This document shows, piece by piece, positions 22,664 through 34,629 of a stretch of DNA of 64,000 nucleotides; positions within the stretch are counted from its first letter, which is position 1; the number at the start of each line of letters is the position of its first letter. Both the position numbers and the translations under genes were made by a program. Origin of the DNA: Neofusicoccum parvum (taxonomy: Eukaryota; Ascomycota; Dothideomycetes; Botryosphaeriales; Botryosphaeriaceae); the NCBI GenBank assembly GCA_020912385.1, contig CP087215.1, positions 1,054,001 to 1,118,000 on the forward strand, in the 5' to 3' direction. The notes under the pieces were generated by a model. The model did no database searches, had not been told where the DNA came from, and saw only the letters and a list, made by a program, of their open reading frames with translations.

Positions 22664-23400
22664 TTAGGAAAGAACGGAGTATTCAAGCAACGCGGCGTTG
22701 AAATCACCACCTAAATCGAGGCTCTTCTCAGGACCGGTAGTTATCATGGAATGCATCGTGTGACTCCGAAGTCGTGCAGTAGAAGGCACTCCGTTACAAT
22801 CATCCACCCCTGTCACCATTCTTACTAAAGGCTGTACCCGTCCGCCGACAATACTCCTCTTATATACGGTTTTGGCATTCGGGTAATTTACTCACTCATT
22901 GTTGCAGGCTCACATCCCCGTCCGAAACAGCAACTGCAATAACCCTCCGAGCCACCCTACATCAGCATTCCCAGGTAACAGCAAGCAATACTTGTCGTCA
23001 GGACTTCCAAATGATCATGTGCCCTCGAAGGAAATTTTCCAAGCCGGAGGACGTTGCTGCGACAGCTCTCGGCGGGTTTTTGAGTAACCCACCGGGAAGG
23101 ATTTGCGCCACAAACCGCATCTGGGATCGCGCGCCGGGTTGAGCATTCTACCAATCAAATATCCGGCACCACGCGCAGATGCTGCAAACCTGACACCATC
23201 TTTCTGTTTCTCATATGGCATTTGCGAATACTAATATTGAGGCGGTATTCCCTACCTGATCATCACACTCAGCAGCTCAATTCTCTTGGCCGCACTGAGA
23301 CTTCGTTCATCTCTACTTTTATTTCCCTTGGGCGTAGACCGCATCCATACAGCGTTACACATCTACAAGCCTCTCTTAACGTACTCAATTCTTATAAGCG
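22664..23400. other. Intergenic region, no gene seen
   Basis: 3' flank of the dehalogenase gene and promoter region of the MFS gene. No coherent frame was found. Confidence 0.45.
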
Positions 23401-25185
23401 ATGGATAGCGAGAAGACGTCCGTCAAGGACGCCGGTACAGCAACCAGTGTTCAAGCTCCACCCCACAAGCTTCGCGACCCGCCCAACGCCCTTCGCGGAT
23501 GGCGGCTGCACGTATCAATGCTAGGGTACCCACCACCTATGCCCTTTAAAATTGGTCCTCAGCCATTGACCCCTTTCCCTCACGCAGCCTCTGCCTCGGC
23601 CTCTTCTGCTCCGCCCTCGAAACGACCGTCATCGCCACCAGCCTGACAGCCATCTCCACGCACTTCTCCGACGCCGCGCGGTCCACCTGGATCGTAACGA
23701 CCTACCTGGTCACCTACTCCGGCTTCCTGCTCGTCTTCTCCAAGCTCTCCGACATCTTCACACCGCGCAACACGCTGCTCGCTGGCTTCTTCTCCTTCGC
23801 CCTCTTCTCCGGCCTGTGCGCCGCGTCACATTCCATGGACCAACTCATCGTCTTCCGCGCATTCCAGGGCGTCGGCGGGTCCGTCATCTTCAGCCTTGCG
23901 TTCGTCACCGTCATGGCCGTGTGTCCGATGCGCTGGATGGGCTTCTACTCGGGCGTGTCCGGCACGACGTTTGCGATTGCGAATGTGGCGGGCCCGCTGC
24001 TCGGCGGGAAGATGGGGGATGAGGGCGCGTGGCGGTGGATCTTCCTGCTCAACGTGCCGGCGGCGGCCGTGGCGGCGGGGTTGGTGGGCGTGGCGCTGCC
24101 TGGCCCCGCGACGCCGATCGTGCTGGCGGATTTGGTGAGGGTAGATTACGTTGGCGCCATCTTCTCGGTTAGCGGCGCTGTTTTGCTGATTTATGGACTG
24201 GAGACGGGTGGGTCGACGTATACATGGGGAAGTGGTGTTATTGTTGGCGTGTTGGCGGCTGCGGTTGTTGCCATCCTGCTGTTCTTCGGATGGGAGTGGA
24301 GGCTGGATGGACGCGAGGGGAGGACTAGGATGGAGCCGCTGTTTCCGTTCAGGTTGCTGCGCAATCCTGTGACTGTATTGATTTTCCTGTGCGTACTGCT
24401 CCTTTTGGACTTATTTTCATCCGCTGACCGTTTGGTTTCACAGGTCCGCATTCTTCCTCGGCGCCGTCTTCTACACCGTCATTATCACGCTGCCGCGTCG
24501 CTCGCAGCTACTGTACAGTCTCTCAGCAACGGCTGCAGGTGTGAAGCTCCTCGCTATGCTGCTTCTTTCGTCGTTTTCTTCCGCAATAGCCGGGCTCATC
24601 TACAGCAAGAGCACTCGCCTCGTGCTGCCGATCCTCGCGGGCACTACGGCACTGCAGGTTCTTGGTGGAGGGCTTCTGTGCACACTGGGCTTCAGCAGCG
24701 ACGGAGGCGTCGATGCAAGAATGTACGGATACGAAGTCCTGCTGGGAATCGGTCTTGGGTTTGGGATTCCCACGCTTATGGTGGCGTCCAGGATTCAACT
24801 GGAAGATGAGGTGAAAGATGGCGCCGTCATGATGGGGGCGTTGAACATGCTGCGGACAATGGGAGGCCCGGTTGCGCTGGCAGTGACCTCATCAATTGCG
24901 AACCAGGAGCTACCACGGAGGCTGAGGCAGATGCTTCCGGCTGATGTGGTGCAGGCGTTGTTGAAAGAGCCGGTCCAGGCTTTAGCAGGGCTGGAAAAAG
25001 AGCAGGCAATGATGGTTCGAGCGCAGTATTCCCAGGTCTACAAGATGGAGTTTGCTGCTGTAGCTGGCTTTGCTGGACTGTCATGTATTTGCGCTGTGTT
25101 GGCGTTGATTTTTGGAACGAAGCGACGGACGGTGGGCAAGCGTGGTTTAGGAGCAATAGCTGATGAGCTTGAAATGGTCGAATAG
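23401..25185 (+). CDS. MFS drug exporter, DHA2-like (14-TM type)
   Basis: Proton-coupled exporter of the major facilitator superfamily at the plasma membrane, 555 aa. Exons 23401-23525, 23588-24388 and 24444-25185 close in phase. An N-terminal polar tail is followed by LGLFCSALETTVIATSLTAI (TM1 with the DHA2-type ET-VIATSL motif), STWIVTTYLVTYSGF, LSDIFTPRN (loop 2-3), FRAFQGVGGSVIFS (motif B region), GPLLGGKMGDEGAWRWIFLLNVP (motif C and the following loop), then seven or eight further hydrophobic segments. The length and the WRWIF-N-P motif favour the fungal toxin/multidrug exporter branch. Next to an AflR-like regulator on the same strand, it may export or resist a small molecule; the substrate is unknown. 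Confidence 0.87.
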
Positions 25186-25746
25186 AGGAGGATCCGCATG
25201 GCTTTTGGCCAGATTGTTTCTTTCCTGCTACCTCATTGTGCTATTTATATAAATGTTTTCCTGCTTTAATAATACCAGTCCATGTGTTCAAAAAAAGTCC
25301 AGGGACCGAAGCGGCAAGCTATAAATTTTAACAGCATAATTCTTTTCCAGTCATTAAGTGCAAGCAGAGACACCACGTCTGTTTGAAGGCACGCATGGAA
25401 GAATCTACGTGTCTGCACCGTACATCATCACTGCAGCGCGTCGGATCGTGGACGCGTTGTGCAAACCGGTGGCGCACGAAGAAATGCCGGGGAGGATTAG
25501 CGTGGGGGCCGTCGGGAAAGGTTGGCGTCAGCGGCGGGAGCGGACACATTTGCTCAGACAACACTCTCAGAGCTGCCTTCAACCTCGACCTCGAACACCC
25601 CTGACTCGTGCCAGCTGAATACCGAGAATCAACATCGAAATACGAAATACCAAAGACCCATCGTTGCATCACGGCACCATTCAAGATACGGCGGCTACCC
25701 TCATTGCACCTGGCCGCCGACGCACCCCTTGCTCCTGCTTTGCGCG
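25186..25746. other. Intergenic region upstream of the C6 regulator
   Basis: No gene is seen. Around 25490-25530 lies a GC-rich stretch that partly resembles 27515-27555 on the other side of the regulator (see findings). Confidence 0.4.
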
Positions 25747-27166
25747 ATGTCTTCGTCCAGAGGCCCATATCGTCACGTGCCTTCCTTTGCAGTGCGTCAA
25801 GCCTGTGACCGGTGCCATGGAAAGAAGTTGCGCTGCACGGGAGGTCGCAGTCCGTGTGATCGATGCCTGCGCGACGGCACTGCCTGCGTCTTCAGCCCTG
25901 CCGGAAAATCAGGCCGCCCAACCAAATCAACCAAACAACAACCCGCCGAGGCTTCGCAACAACCTGCCGACGGCTCCAAATCTGCTGCTCCTGATTCCAC
26001 GGAATCGCAAAGCAGTGTAGCTGGCCTTCCGAATGATTTATTCGATGATCTTGAGACAATTGACATTTCGGTGCATCCGCAGAGTCAGTGACTGCCTCCA
26101 CATCCATTCTCTCCACACGCTGACACCACCTCCAGTTGAAGCGTCGATAAATGACCCGACCCAAATTCCTGATTTTGATTTCAGCGCCTTTCTCCTGATG
26201 CCCGATGGCCCCCCCGACTCGACAAGTCTGGATGAGCCCACCGACCCAACAGAGCCAGCTCCTCGTGAACATGTCGTGTACGAGATGCTTGAGCACTTGA
26301 CACGCCTGCAATCACGTCTTCTCAACCACCGGGCCTCCCTCGCCGAGGCTACCACCGCCCTCCATTCCGGACAAGCGCTCACCGTCCCGTTCTCCGAAAT
26401 CCTCGAGCCGTTCCTCTCCGACACCCACCAAGTCGCCGACATCGCCGTCTATCTCAACACCCAAGGGTCGCGCTTCCGGCACCGCGAGAAGCTGCTCAAG
26501 ACCCTGTCGGTCGACACGTCGTGCCTGCTACTATGCTCGCCCGTCATGTTGATGCTGGACCTGTACAAACAGCTGCTCTCGCTCATCGACGCGGCGCTGG
26601 CCGAAGGCAAGCCGCGCAGCCTCTTCACCGCCGCCGAGAACCCTGCCTGCTCGTGCTGCGCCGCCATCAGTCGCCTAACCTGGACCGACATGGCGCCGCC
26701 GAACCTCGTTCCCAGTCCGGGCGTCTACCTCGACGTCTCCACCACTGGTAACTCCGCCTCAAATCCATCGACCACTCCCAGCTCCACCACCACCGCCGCC
26801 GCCGGCGCTCCTACCTCCCCATCCAAGACTGCATCTGCCTCCTCCTCTAATCCGAGCGCCCCCTCACCAACAGCACCGTCATTCACGCCCATACTCGACG
26901 CCTTCACCAAGCTCCCCGAGCGCATCGGCGGCTTCGCGCTGTCGACGTCGTCCAGCCTGTCCCCTGGACTGCGCCTATGGAGCCTGGTCGGCACGCTGGA
27001 GTTCGAGGTGGCGCGGTTGAGCCAGGCGGTGCGGGTCGTCGAGGAGAAGTTCCCGCTCGTCAGCATACGTGGTATTCTAAAGCACACGATTGCGAGCATG
27101 CGGGAGGAGATGGATGCGGTGTTGGCGATAGTGGGTGAGGTCAGGGGGCGGTGTGTCGTTCTTTGA
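25747..27166 (+). CDS. Zn2Cys6 transcription factor, AflR-like
   Basis: Fungal binuclear-zinc DNA-binding regulator, 455 aa. Exons are 25747-26083 and 26136-27166; the A|GTCAGT donor is needed to keep frame. The zinc cluster, at about residues 20-47, is CDRCHGKKLRC followed by CDRCLRDGTAC (spacing C-x2-C-x6-C-x6-C-x2-C-x6-C). It is followed by a basic Pro/Lys/Gln-rich linker (GRPTKSTKQQP). The C-terminal half has the Leu-rich helices and CSCCAAISRL block seen in AflR-type regulators of secondary metabolism, interrupted by a Ser/Thr/Pro/Ala-rich stretch. Its position beside an MFS exporter suggests it controls a local set of genes; this is inference. Confidence 0.85.
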
Positions 27167-29216
27167 AGGAAGGTGGAAGAGGGGGGTAGGGTGGACGTGG
27201 GCGCTGCATGAAGCATGGACGATGTAGATTTGTCAGGAAGGTCTTGCTAGTGGATTTTATTGAGGCGGCAGAGAAGAGAGGATTGTACAATATTTTGAGC
27301 ACAGGATTGATTCTCTTTGTGGTTGGAACAGCCCACCAATGAATGCTTCTTGTTTCGCTGATCTCAGAGAGAATAGATGAGGAGACGTCGAACTTCGGGG
27401 TAACGCCAGTATCGAACGACTTGTCCTAGCTACTTATAGCAAAGTCCACAGCTCTAGCTGAACGTAATTGGTGGTGAGCGCGCTCGTATTGGGGCGCGCG
27501 CGACTGCATGCGCGAAGGGAAGATCAGCGTGGGTCCTGGTCGCGAAGGATGGCGCCGCATTCGACCAATCGCGAGGAGCAGCGCCGGGGACAACCGTTGC
27601 AGGAAATGGCAACAAAATGATTCGGAAACGGATACCGTTGTCCCAGGACACACACTTATATAGAGGTAAACTGTAAACTTATCTTGGGTTCTAAACTATC
27701 ATTGTAAGTCTCAGAAGTGAATTATGAAGCGGAGCAGTCACTTCGTGTATATACAGCACCACCATTACGATTCTCGAAATGCACGAGGTCGACTGCGTGA
27801 ATAGATTCCGCTAGCAGAGCTCACTCCGCAGCACAGCGACCCCGGAGCTTGAAGAGCGCTGGCAGAATCTCTAGAATGTCGGCGGCATCGACTCTGGGAA
27901 GATTAGCCAAGAGTGGCCCGTACATCCAAGTAGTAGACGAAGCTGGCAGCGGCTATGCAGCTAAGATTGAGATGCACTACCAGCTGCATCATCTAGTAAA
28001 GAATCGTTTGGTTCTGCAGAGGCACCGTTTCCTCATCCTGTGAGGTGCTTCTAAGTCAGACATGAATTTAAACAAATATTGATCGAGAGCCCGGCTGGGT
28101 TACTAACATCAATTCTAGCACCCGCACTTGGAGATATAGATTACTGTTAGAATCACGTTTATTTCGCTTTCTTAAAGTAGTTTCAGCTTAGTAGAGGATA
28201 AGAGACGGCACCTCCCTAACCCCCCTCTCCTCTTCGCCAAGAATCTCATCACTCATTCAGACTCCTTCAGAATCCAACAATTACCACGAGAACTCTAGAG
28301 GAATATTCCACTAATCCTCCCCGTATCGAAGAAACCAACGCCTATGCTTGACGACGAATGGCGTAAGCTGTAAGACTATAAACTAACCTATTTTAATTCA
28401 CCTTATAATTAGTACAATGTCTTCTTCAGTCCCATTGGGCGCTATTTCGCGTATTCGCATACCAGCGGTTATTCGGGTTTACACCGAACATTCAGGCCGC
28501 TATCAAGGATCTGACGGTGTAGATCTATATATCAATTAGCATTCATGGAAGTCCTTACAGTGATCAGACCCGTTAGGCGACTCTATATGACTACAAGATA
28601 CCTATTGCTTCACACGAAGACCGCCTATGCTACTAGCGCGAAGAAAGTTTAGGGAAGGCGCGTAGATATAAGTAGTCGCAGACCGAGTCGATCACTAAAA
28701 GTAAATATAAGACAAGCTTTGAACAAGCTTCCTCATACCGCTTGTGTCTTCATTGGCATTTAGTAGCACCCCAGAAATACCTTTGGTTGCGTGAATATTT
28801 AGTGTTCAAGTGGGAGTGTGCGCTTGTTTCAAACTGTTTCCGGTCCTCGGATTCATCTCGCTTACCCCGATCAACGCGATTTCTCCGCTGTTAAACCATA
28901 ATTTCCGTCTTACGAACACAACGCTTCTAGCACCGATTGGCTACGGTCCCTGAGAAAAAAAAAATAGAAAAGACCCCCAAATTAATCAAGCTTTGCCCAG
29001 CTGAGGAGCGGCACTGCTTCACTGAATCTGGCCGCTCCCAAAAACTTTCTCCACCAACGATGTCGAAGGGGCGATCTGACACGAGCTTCAGTTGATGTCC
29101 TGAGACTGTACCCACTGGACCTCTTTGCAATACATATTTAAGTGACAAAGGTAGCCCAAACCACTTTCAAATCTTCACTTATCGGTTCAACTGGTGATTA
29201 ATTTTCGACCACCGAG
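27167..29216. other. 2-kb gene-poor region
   Basis: No gene is recognised. The part 27480-27620 is GC-rich, while 28050-28740 is AT-rich with many stops on all frames, as in mutated repeats. A TATA-like word near 29133-29142 belongs to the next gene. Confidence 0.4.
29133..29142 (+). promoter_or_regulatory. TATA-like element of the secreted-protein gene
   Basis: CATATTTAAG, about 80 bp before the ATG at 29217, in an otherwise non-coding stretch. Confidence 0.35.
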
Positions 29217-30262
29217 ATGCATTCCTCGTTCGCGCTTACTGTGCTTTCTCTCGCCCTACAGGCAGCAGCGGGTGGATTGGACGATTGGCACTTTGGCAAC
29301 ATGTTCAGCGTCGGCCCTACGACCGGCGACGTCTACATCGCCAAGGCCACATGGTCGTTGATCCCGCCCAATGTCCCTTGCGGCACCGTCACTCAGGATA
29401 CAAATGACGACCCATGGATGTCAATCTGGATCGGCGTAGCGCAGTCGCTGACTGACGATGGAACCGATTTATTTCAGCCGCTCTTGAACTGGTCTCCTGA
29501 TCAGGAAGCACAGTGAGTGAGATTTGTTTGGCCTCCGATTTCCAGATTTGCTTACATACATCATCTTCACAGAGCTTGCTCAGCCTCCGTGAGCGAGTGG
29601 TGCGTCGCTGCTAGTACATACACACCTGGTAGGTTCCAGTAACATCTATATAAACTTGGGGGAATTCTCTGTTAAGAACATTTTCAGCCGGCCAGATTCA
29701 ACAAGAATATCAGGTTGTGCCCTCCAAAGCGCGACTAGATTTTGAAAGTAAGTCATCACTCTTTACAATTACGTTTCTGGCGAAAGTGAAATTGATTTGC
29801 GTTCCAGTCGACGTGGATAGTTCCAAGAACGTTTCCCAAAAAGTATGGCTGAGTGGAAAGCTCGTGTCTCAACAATCAGACAGTACGCACCCACTCACTA
29901 TTTTCAATACATCGAACCACATCTAATCTTTTGCAGCCGATGGAATCGCGCCCAAATGCCTTTACTCTGGCAACGAGTGCTACAAGGGTACTTGCGGAAC
30001 CCTAGCCAGCTATGGTCAGTCCGGTGAACGCCCAGAGTTATCTTGAACATCGTAGTCTTACAACATGGTTACAGCTTGGAGCAACCTTACTATCGTCCTT
30101 AATGCGGCCGACAAGTCCTTTGGGGACAGCCTCATCCTCACCAACGCTACTTCTAGTGGTTTGACCACGTCCGATGCCGGAAAGACATGGCACATTGACT
30201 CGGTAGATATCGAGAAGGATTTATTCTACTACGACGTCTCCGAGGGTGACTGCTCGCCATGA
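29217..30262 (+). CDS. Small secreted protein, unassigned (faint glutamic-peptidase-like features)
   Basis: Six short exons close exactly in phase to 250 aa: 29217-29512, 29573-29628, 29688-29747, 29808-29882, 29937-30014 and 30075-30262. The N-terminus is a clear signal peptide (MHSSFALTVLSLALQAAAGG). The mature part is acidic, with several Cys (pairs around CLYSGNEC and CYKGTCG) and N-glycosylation sites (NVS, NLT, NAT). The stretch MSIWIGV...DLFQPLLNW faintly resembles the Trp/Gln region of eqolisin (G1) glutamic peptidases, but I cannot place the catalytic Glu, so no enzyme claim is made. Five introns in 1 kb is unusual for so small a gene, and their consistent phases show the gene is intact. 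Confidence 0.75.
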
Positions 30263-31505
30263 GCGGTGCAAATGTACTCGTATTAGCGATGATATTTGCT
30301 AAAAGGTGTGTAGTCAACCAGCGTCCTACTATTAGACTGGTTAGCTTTACTCTTTTAGTTCATTGAATGAGGAGCCTTACAGGCGGATCCTTTTGGGGTT
30401 TGCGTTCCTATAATTCAACTTTCATGTTAATTATTAACACGACTCAAGCAACCATTGCTATGTAAAAGTTCTGTGCAAATTTTTGCCTATTAGCACGAAC
30501 GACCATTTCCGCTTTCTCACAAGCCGATATGGTGTTTATAATGACCTACGCTGCATTTCCAGCGCACTCAGGGCCCTTGAATAGGGGCAAGAGGACAAGG
30601 AATACTGTTCCCTCGGCTTGGCTGTAGTAAAGCATGAATAAGTGTCCAGACGGCCTCCAGTATTCTAGTAGAGCGCCAATACGTGAACACAGAACTTATT
30701 TTCCCAGTTTCTAGGCTTGTCAACGAACATAGCTACCTTTGAAGATCCACATTGCTTCTCGGGCACCACAAATGTTGCTCTCATGATGCCGTTGACTGCA
30801 GATTCTTTGCCTGCAATCTGCCCGGTCGTAGTATGGAACGTAAGTATGTTACATTAGAAATTACTTTGATAAGTGCAGTTATTCATTTAGTAGCGTTTAG
30901 AAGCTTACTAGACATAACTATGCTTGATCCATGGCCAAAGTCGAAATACCGACTTTCGAGAATATCGTGGTCTTGTAAAATCAAATCAACTACTGTATGG
31001 TATCGGCCCTAAATTTTAGTTGTTTGTCCAGGTGTAGCAAATTTGATGATCTTTGAAAGTAGTAAGATGCTTGGCATGGTGTGGAGAGGGAGGCACGGGG
31101 GGTGCCTCTTAAGTGATCCTCTCGCGCTAACTATAGACGGACTAGCATACATTGATATGATTTGCTACACCAGGAGATCCGAACAAGTTGCAGCATTTAC
31201 AGGGTATTGCTCTTTCTATCCCCCGTATGTTTGAGTGACCCATTTCCCGCGTGGCGTGGGACTCGAAATAGAGGTATGAATTACCATTTCCATGTTTGCT
31301 TTCGACCGCTATCTACTACTTCCCACCTAGAAGAATCCCCTTAGTCGGAACAAATAACGATGTAGGTCCCTAGCCTTTACAGTAGTAATAGTAAGCCCAG
31401 TGATGCACTCATCCTCTATTCCTAGTTTGTCTACCCGAAAAACGTCCCCCAGACCGGAGGACCTGTGTAAGAGTAGGACATGATCAAAAGATCCACACTA
31501 CTGAT
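30263..31505. other. Intergenic region between convergent genes
   Basis: AT-rich, with short chance frames only. No gene is seen. Confidence 0.45.
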
Positions 31506-32530
31506 TTACAACTCCGTAACTGCCGACGTGTCGACACCCAGAGTGATATAAGCAATCACGCCGTTCTCCGGGTTCTCCCCATCGGCTGGAACAACACTCA
31601 TGATCGAATTGGAACCAAGCGCGGGGTCCTCATCAATGATCCAGTCAACATCGTTGGTAACGCGCTCAATTTCGGTGTGCGAAGCATATGGTTCGAGTGC
31701 CATAAGCCTTGCAGAAATTTCTTCGTCAAAGTAGACCTGCCCGGTAGAGACAACCTTTCCAGACGAGACAGTACCGTTGTTGCGGAGAACCCAGTCCGTC
31801 ATAACCTGGGTATGTATGTGGATCGTGCGCTCGGCGTAGAATCCAGGGAAGACAGTCTTCATTTCCAGCATTCCATTTGCATCGGTAGGCCAAATCCCGC
31901 GGAGGAAGGTGGTTGTGTCGGTGTGGAGATCCGTCTCGCCAATGGTAAAGTTGGTGACGTTCATTTGGTTGAGCAAATCGTGAAAGGGAGTGTTTGGATC
32001 GAGATCGGTGAAGCTAGAGTAGCTGCCTATTGTACATCGCATTAGATTTTGCACGTTTCATTCATTGGCATAGATATAAACTTACCAGTTGCATTACAAT
32101 GCCAAAGACTAACCAACGCGTTGTTCAACGGCTCGCACGTTTCCATGTCGATAACACCAATATCAAGCCAGAGTGGAACGCCAGGCTGACCCTCGGTAAT
32201 ATCCTGCCTGAGCAGCTGAGAGTTGGGTCGCCAGTATGGTCCTCTAGTAGTCTCAGGGACGAGCACACACGTCTCATTCTGGATAACGTCGTAGTAAGGG
32301 GCTTCGGTGGTGACCTGGAACGTCGCATTTCCTGAGCGCTCGAGCTCAAGATCTCTTTTCGCCTTCCTTCGCATGGCATAGCGATTTTCATTGAACTGTG
32401 CGACCTTGGAGACACAGCGCCTGGACAGATCGGCCCTACGTTGCAGTTCTTCTCGGGAGACGAGCTCTGGATGGGCCACGGAGCCGGTGGCAAGTAGGAA
32501 TGCGGTAGCGAGAGTGATAGTAAGCTTCAT
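31506..32530 (-). CDS. Secreted intradiol dioxygenase-like protein
   Basis: Extracellular member of the intradiol ring-cleavage dioxygenase family (fungal secreted clade), 321 aa. Exons are 32086-32530 and 31506-32026. The signal peptide is MKLTITLATAFLLATGSVAH. The Fe(III) ligand set is complete by motif: Tyr151 (CNATGSYSSF), Tyr212 (FPGFYAERT), and His218 and His220 (IHIH). The family's TRGPYW entry motif is at 95-100. Known relatives split catechol-type rings between the two hydroxyls to give muconate-type acids, and some act on lignin- or plant-phenol-derived catechols outside the cell. The start at 32530 is fixed by the signal peptide. A good TATA box lies about 115 bp upstream. Confidence 0.9.
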
Positions 32531-32646
32531 CTTGCTGGTGGGAAAAAAGGTAGTGAGTGATAGGACAAGATAATGAGACAGATACGAGTATGTGAGTCTT
32601 CGAGGCGTAATGGTTGGTATAGCAAAAAGCGGCAGAGTTCAGAACC

Positions 32647-32657
32647 TTTTATATAAT
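32647..32657 (-). promoter_or_regulatory. TATA box of the intradiol dioxygenase gene
   Basis: On the minus strand reads ATTATATAAAA, about 115 bp before the ATG at 32530. Confidence 0.45.
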
Positions 32658-34629
32658 CTTTCCAAATCTCTTCAGGCGTCCTTCGAAGGGGATGTGCGAT
32701 ATGTTTCTGGCAGAATCTCTCACCACAGCTCGCGCTGACTCTGGAACCCTGGACTAGCTGTAGCGGAAATGTGGGCACGGGTGCTTGGCAGTTGTAGAAG
32801 GGACACGGAGGCTGACAACCCGAAGGGTGCTCCTGTTGGATTGTCAACGGAGCTTCTCCCATTGGGTATTCGGGATGTGGTGGTGAAACTACACTGGATG
32901 ATCCCACTTGCGAGTGGACTGTGGGTTACTCGGTCAGCTTGGCGTCGTATGCATTTGTTGGCTTCTGAGTCGTTTCACCGCCGGAGGCAGTGGTATGATT
33001 CTTACGAGTAGGGGGAGCGATGCAATGAGTGTACTACGCAGGAATTGAAATGCATGTAGTCTGTAGTACGAAGTACAATATCCTCGAACACCAGTTCTAA
33101 ACAGCGACGCCTGATCGTGCACGTGCATTTGAGTCGTCCGTTTCCTCGTTCTCATCCCGATTGTTCTTCACATAATAACGGCATATGCACAAGCGGAACA
33201 CAATTGTAGGTACATACCGCTGTGACTGGGTGATGACTCAGGGCCGTACCTTTGGCCAGGCATTGAGATAGTGGCTGTGATGCATGCATGGCGCAGCCAT
33301 AAGCCGCTCATTGACTCGCCTCAGAGAAATTCCTGAAACCAGGATACCGGGACTCAGCCCTGTCCTGACGGCTTGGCGTGGGCAGCCCCTTTCTACGTAA
33401 TGCAGCTCACAGACGTTCAGTCTACTGTTCAGATAGAATCGCTCGGTATTGCTTCTCGCCATTTGGATCGCTGGGACTCAATGAGCAGCTACAGAACCTA
33501 GCCACTGAATGCCCATAGAGGCGAATGAGACTGACCTGATGACCCGTGAATGGTACGAATAATCAGAAGCGATAGCAAGGGCGCACATTCGGGCTTGTAG
33601 TATCCTAGCAGTCTCTACACGATTCTTTTACAGGAACCGCCTAACCTTCTCTAGTATGTAGGATTATGGTACCACGCGAGTCAATGTAAAAACGACGCGA
33701 CTCAATGCAACCCTGATCATCGTCACCCTTGCAGTAGTACGTATCTCCGACTCTGTAAATATGCTCGGAATTTCCGAGGAGAGGAGCTAGTACGGCACTA
33801 ACCGTAATCGCCAAGAATCGCCCGCCTATCCTTTAGCTAGTGACTTCACTCGGGAAGTGGGGAGGTATTAAGTAAGTATAGCCGGAGTCCGAGCTTAAGA
33901 TGAGAGAGGCGCAGTATAAGGCCAGGCTTTAAAAAAAAGTTTCAATTAAACGAGATCCACAGTGGAATCCTCGTATGCACGGTGGAACATTAATATTACA
34001 ACCAGCTCCGCATTGCTTCGCTGAATTCGTAAGTTGTAAGAATTCTAACTTACCCAAGGAATAGGCTAATACAATTTTTCCCTGAACAGTGTGGTACAGT
34101 CGACAGTATAGCTACCTCTACTAATACTATCACAAGAGACTTTCGCCTGCTATCGTAGCGTTCATCTCTATCGACTAAAGTTGCCGTCGAAGAAAACTTA
34201 TTTACAAGAAAAGCTCGTGGAAAAGGAAGGCCAGGTATTCAAATATCGTATTGTTATCTTCGGTTAAACTGGAATCACCGGATCGGTTAGCATTGATCAA
34301 AGTCCCGTTGACGCTGGCTGGTTTGCTCAGAACATGAAGGATTGCGATCAGTGGTAAACTTGTATAGAATGAGACGGAACTGAGCTCTGATCTATTTGCT
34401 TGCGTTAAGTAGTGGTAGTGTTGTATTGCGCTTTTTGAAATATCTGAACCTGTAATAGAAACGCCACACGCCAATAACGCTAGTCATTACCGTGGAGCCG
34501 TAATGGAACCTGAAGTGGTTATTTTGACAGCAACGAGGTCTCGACACTACTAGTGGGTCAATATAATAAAGTGTAGCGCCTTTTCCCTTTGCCTGATGGA
34601 CCTTTTCCATCTCTCCAGCAAACATTACC
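32658..34629. other. 2-kb gene-poor region
   Basis: 5' flanks of two divergent secreted-protein genes. The part 33600-34200 is AT-rich with many stops. No gene is recognised. Confidence 0.4.
34560..34570 (+). promoter_or_regulatory. TATA-like element of the beta-propeller gene
   Basis: AATATAATAAA, about 65 bp before the ATG at 34630. Confidence 0.35.

Noticed and set aside
28380..28740. AT-rich stretch thought of as a transposase relic
   Set aside because: Translated frames show no DDE or RT motif and stops are frequent; left as unassigned gene-poor DNA.
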